A DNA stretch of 25,473 nt from CALJEL01 sp041082235 (lineage in GTDB: Bacteria > Nitrospirota > Thermodesulfovibrionia > Thermodesulfovibrionales > CALJEL01). Positions 23,223 to 25,473 of this stretch are shown piece after piece. The position numbers and the translations under genes are program-made. The notes beneath the pieces were generated by a model. It was not told the DNA's origin. It saw only the letters and a list, made by a program, of their open reading frames with translations, and ran no database searches. The stretch covers positions 1 to 25,473 of the forward strand of contig JBDOIG010000191.1 in NCBI GenBank assembly GCA_041082235.1, written 5' to 3'. Positions within the stretch are counted from its first letter, which is position 1; each line of letters opens with the position of its first letter.

Positions 23223-23801
23223 ATGAGAGAACTAAAAGGGCTTAAGGAAAGTAAGGGTTTTACCCTGATTGAACTGGCTATTGTGCTGGTGATTATCGGG
23301 ATTCTTATGGGTCTTGTCCTGAGGGGCTCTGACCTGATAGAAGGTGCAAAACAGAAAAAGGTAAGGGATATTCCGAGAAAATGGGAGGTGCCTATCTGGA
23401 CTTTTTATGATAAGAAAGGATACTTCCCAGGGGATACAGATGCTATAAAAGATGGTTTAATTGATACATTTAACGCTTTAAAAACTGACCTTGGAGGCCA
23501 GTCTATAGCCTATCCACCTGATAGCATAGAGGGTGTATCAATAACAATAAATGAACTTACAAATCCCTGCAATGCAGGAGCCACTGTTACAAGAAATGTT
23601 ATGCTTATTGGTTATGTTGATGGCACGAATGCCACCCTTGATACCACACTTGCCCAGAGGCTTGATGAGGATATAGATGGCCAGGTGGATGGCACTGCTG
23701 GAAGGGTGAGATATTGTGGAAATGCTGGTACCACTGCATCAGCGGCCTGGCCTGCAAGTGGAAATACAGTGGCAACATATTTCTTTGACAGGATTCCGTA
23801 A
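23223..23801 (+). CDS. Type IV prepilin-like protein 2
   Basis: 192 residues. Cleavage site G12|F13 (F-T-L-I-E-L) with Glu17 at mature position 5, then a hydrophobic helix to about residue 35. The head carries Cys116 and Cys165 and a motif R-L-D-E-D-I-D-G-Q-V-D-G-T-A-G-R-V-R-Y (146-164), a pattern common in minor pilin heads. It shares the P-G-D segment after the helix with prepilin 1, so the two are probably distant paralogues. A strong ribosome site AAGGAGG precedes it and a strong terminator follows 17 bp after the stop. Role: minor pilin or pseudopilin of the same apparatus. Confidence 0.9.
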   Translation: MRELKGLKESKGFTLIELAIVLVIIGILMGLVLRGSDLIEGAKQKKVRDIPRKWEVPIWTFYDKKGYFPGDTDAIKDGLIDTFNALKTDLGGQSIAYPPDSIEGVSITINELTNPCNAGATVTRNVMLIGYVDGTNATLDTTLAQRLDEDIDGQVDGTAGRVRYCGNAGTTASAAWPASGNTVATYFFDRIP

Positions 23802-23817
23802 CTGAGGATTTTATTAT

Positions 23818-23845
23818 AAAGGGGAGGCATTTGCCTCCCCTTTTT
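23818..23845 (+). terminator. Intrinsic terminator after prepilin 2
   Basis: GGGGAGGCA (23821-23829) and TGCCTCCCC (23832-23840) form a 9-bp GC-rich stem with a TT loop, extended by AAA/TTT, then TTTTTGG and further Ts. It separates prepilin 2 from the next gene. Confidence 0.95.
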
Positions 23846-23854
23846 GGTTTTTTA

Positions 23855-23884
23855 TTGACAGTGCACCTGATTTCATTATATTAT
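23855..23884 (+). promoter_or_regulatory. Promoter of the pilin-Ig fusion gene
   Basis: TTGACA (23855-23860) with TATATT (23877-23882, 16 bp spacing) or TATTAT (23879-23884, 18 bp spacing). If used, transcription would start at or just after the ATG at 23890, so the mRNA would be leaderless or nearly so. No ribosome site is visible before the ATG, consistent with that. Confidence 0.5.
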
Positions 23885-23889
23885 GTGCC

Positions 23890-25473
23890 ATGATAAAGGC
23901 AATCTTAAAAAGAAATTCCCTGCCTTACGAAATACCCATTCACTCATTCACCCATTCACTAAAAAAAGGCTTCACCCTCATTGAACTTGCAATCATACTT
24001 GTTGTAATAGGAATACTTATTGCCCTTGGTGCAGGGCTGGTTGGAATACTTACAAAACAGGCAAAGCTGAGGGAGTCAAGGGAGATTGTAAAGGCTGTCC
24101 ATGAATCAATCCTTGGTTATGTGGCAACAAATAAAAAATTACCTGATAGTCTATCAGACCTCAGTGTAAAGACAACTGACCCATATATGAATGTCCTTGA
24201 ATATTACAGGGTAAATGAACTGGTTGCAAATAATCTGTGTGTTACCCTCGGCACATATTTAACCGTAACTGATAATACGGTATCTCCACCTTCAACCAAG
24301 AGCAATGTTGCCTTTATTGTGTTCAGCAAAGGAGAAAATGGAGCAAACAATACTGGAACTGGGCCTTTTACCATTAATGAATATGGTGCAAGTGACTATG
24401 ATGATATTGCCCAGTTTACTGATATTGATACCCTGAGAAAACAGGCCTGCACATCCTTTGCTATAACAACTGAAAGCCTTCCATCAGGGACTGAAGAATT
24501 TGCTTATCCCTCAACTACACTTGAAGCAACAGACGGTACCACTCCCTATGCATGGTCTATAATTTCAGGAGCTTTACCGCCGGGGCTTACCATTAATCCA
24601 GGAACAGGTATGATATCCGGAACACCTACCCAAGATGGAAGTTATAATTTCACAGTGCAGGTTCTTGATAGTGATAATCCCCAGAGGATTGCCACAAAAA
24701 GCCTTGCAATCACTATTTATCCAAATAAACCAAGGATAACTACAGAATTTTTAAACTATGGAACTCAGAATCAGGCCTATGCAGCAAATCTAAGTGCTAC
24801 AGGAGGTTTATCACCATACACATGGAATGTAACAGGGCTCCCTGCTGGTTTATCATTATTAACTGCAGGGACATGCACTGCAGGAGCAGTTACCCTCAAC
24901 TGTAATTCCACCACTCCCTGCATTTGCGGAACCCCTACCACTACAGCAACATTCGGACTAAATATTAATATCACAGATAGTAGAGCAAGGACAGCCTCCA
25001 AGGCCCTTTCTCTTACCATCAATCCTTCAGGTGGTGGCGGTGGTAGTTGCCCTGCCCTGAGCCTCACTCCTCCTTCTGGAACGAGCTGGTCTGCAACAGC
25101 AGGAACTCCTTTCAATCAGTCAATAACAGTTTCTGGAGGGCAGACACCTTATACAAATACACAGTGCGCACCTGCAAGCTGCAATGGATTAAACCTGAGT
25201 TGTACTTCCACTGGTGCAACCATTTCTGGCACACCAACAACTGCTGGCACATGCACATTTAATGTATCCTGGCAGGATAGCTGCACAAATCCAGGGCCTC
25301 AGACTATAAGTGGCACATATACAGTGAATATAAGCGGACTTGCTCCAACCTGCACCCTCTCTGCAAGCCCTGGCATCGTCAGATATGGAGAGACAGCCCA
25401 ATTAACATGGAGTATCACAAATGGCCCCGCAGATGGAACCTTCTCTCCTCAAAGTGGAACATGCACGAGTTTT
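23890..25473 (+). CDS. Prepilin-like protein fused to Ig-like (He_PIG-type) repeats, 3' end outside the window
   Basis: The frame is open for 528 codons to the window end without a stop. An unusually long 27-residue leader ends K-K-G, with the cleavage site G27|F28 (F-T-L-I-E-L, Glu32). A hydrophobic helix (28-53) is followed by a pilin-type head (about 55-190) with F-S-K-G-E-N-G and D-D-I. Then come Ig-like repeats: one at about 192-278 with L-P-P-G-L-T-I-N-P-G-T-G-M-I-S-G-T-P-T, the He_PIG signature; a second at about 281-378; a G-G-G-G-G linker (381-385); a third at about 388-480 ending I-S-G-T-P-T-T-A-G; and the start of a fourth near 488. Cysteines are frequent from about 325 on. It is probably a surface-exposed tip or adhesive pilin. 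Upstream there is no ribosome site; ATG 23890 is the only usable start in frame. Confidence 0.85.
   Translation, partial: MIKAILKRNSLPYEIPIHSFTHSLKKGFTLIELAIILVVIGILIALGAGLVGILTKQAKLRESREIVKAVHESILGYVATNKKLPDSLSDLSVKTTDPYMNVLEYYRVNELVANNLCVTLGTYLTVTDNTVSPPSTKSNVAFIVFSKGENGANNTGTGPFTINEYGASDYDDIAQFTDIDTLRKQACTSFAITTESLPSGTEEFAYPSTTLEATDGTTPYAWSIISGALPPGLTINPGTGMISGTPTQDGSYNFTVQVLDSDNPQRIATKSLAITIYPNKPRITTEFLNYGTQNQAYAANLSATGGLSPYTWNVTGLPAGLSLLTAGTCTAGAVTLNCNSTTPCICGTPTTTATFGLNINITDSRARTASKALSLTINPSGGGGGSCPALSLTPPSGTSWSATAGTPFNQSITVSGGQTPYTNTQCAPASCNGLNLSCTSTGATISGTPTTAGTCTFNVSWQDSCTNPGPQTISGTYTVNISGLAPTCTLSASPGIVRYGETAQLTWSITNGPADGTFSPQSGTCTSF
23935..23958 (+). repeat. Three tandem octamers in the leader-peptide coding region
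   Basis: CCCATTCA, CTCATTCA, CCCATTCA in direct tandem, with one base variation in the middle copy. They encode part of the prepilin leader just before the cleavage site. A unit of 8 bp is not a multiple of three, so gain or loss of one copy would break the frame. Confidence 0.75.

Noticed and set aside
24777..25115. 112-codon frame on the - strand near the window end
   Set aside because: Antisense to the Ig-like repeat coding region, whose + strand frame is open throughout with clear domain signatures.

Overview
The window looks like chromosomal DNA of a Gram-negative, AT-leaning, probably anaerobic or microaerophilic bacterium. The gene style resembles Nitrospirota (Thermodesulfovibrio-type lineages) or a deltaproteobacterial relative: type IV pilus chemosensing, PatA/DUF4388 response regulators, a c-type haem sensor and sigma-54 regulation. 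This placement is an inference from gene content, not a database result. I see no rRNA, tRNA, CRISPR array, integrase or transposase.

Region 1 (1-11.8 kb, + strand) is a carbon/acetate module. After the 3' end of a HAD phosphatase come a CbrX-like two-helix membrane peptide, a large transporter-sensor histidine kinase (SSS domain, STAC, PAS, HisKA, HATPase; CbrA/CrbS-like) and an NtrC-type sigma-54 activator. A perfect 14-bp inverted repeat and a -24/-12 promoter follow. They precede an apparent operon of five genes: cNMP/CBS/DUF294 nucleotidyltransferase-like protein, DEDDh exonuclease, DUF485 membrane protein, acetate permease (actP) and acetyl-CoA synthetase (acs). A strong intrinsic terminator closes it. 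The simplest reading is that the sensor-regulator pair drives acetate uptake and activation through sigma-54.

Region 2 (11.9-22.0 kb) is a type IV pilus-style (Pil-Chp-like) chemosensory locus in two converging halves. On the + strand are a PstS-like periplasmic binding protein, a PilJ-like chemoreceptor with two HAMP-type segments, and two overlapping paralogous genes of unknown function that share conserved Cys/His residues. On the - strand, starting near 21981, an operon encodes a small exported protein, a DUF4388-like protein, a membrane c-type haem sensor ending in HAMP, a REC-DUF4388 (PatA-like) regulator, a PilH-like receiver, a CheW and a CheA-REC hybrid. The two halves meet with stop codons overlapping by 4 bp.

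Region 3 (22.3-25.5 kb, + strand) holds three prepilin-like genes. The last runs off the window and fuses a pilin-like N-terminus to several Ig-like (He_PIG-type) repeats. Pilin genes beside the chemosensory operon support the idea that the system controls pili or pilus-based movement.

Unusual items are the unknown Cys/His paralogue pair, the haem-c sensor without an output domain, the binding-protein/receptor pair, the pilin-Ig fusion with an octamer repeat in its leader, a dispersed ~55-bp intergenic repeat (478 and 22181), and a sigma-54 promoter placed only about 4 nt before the predicted start codon.
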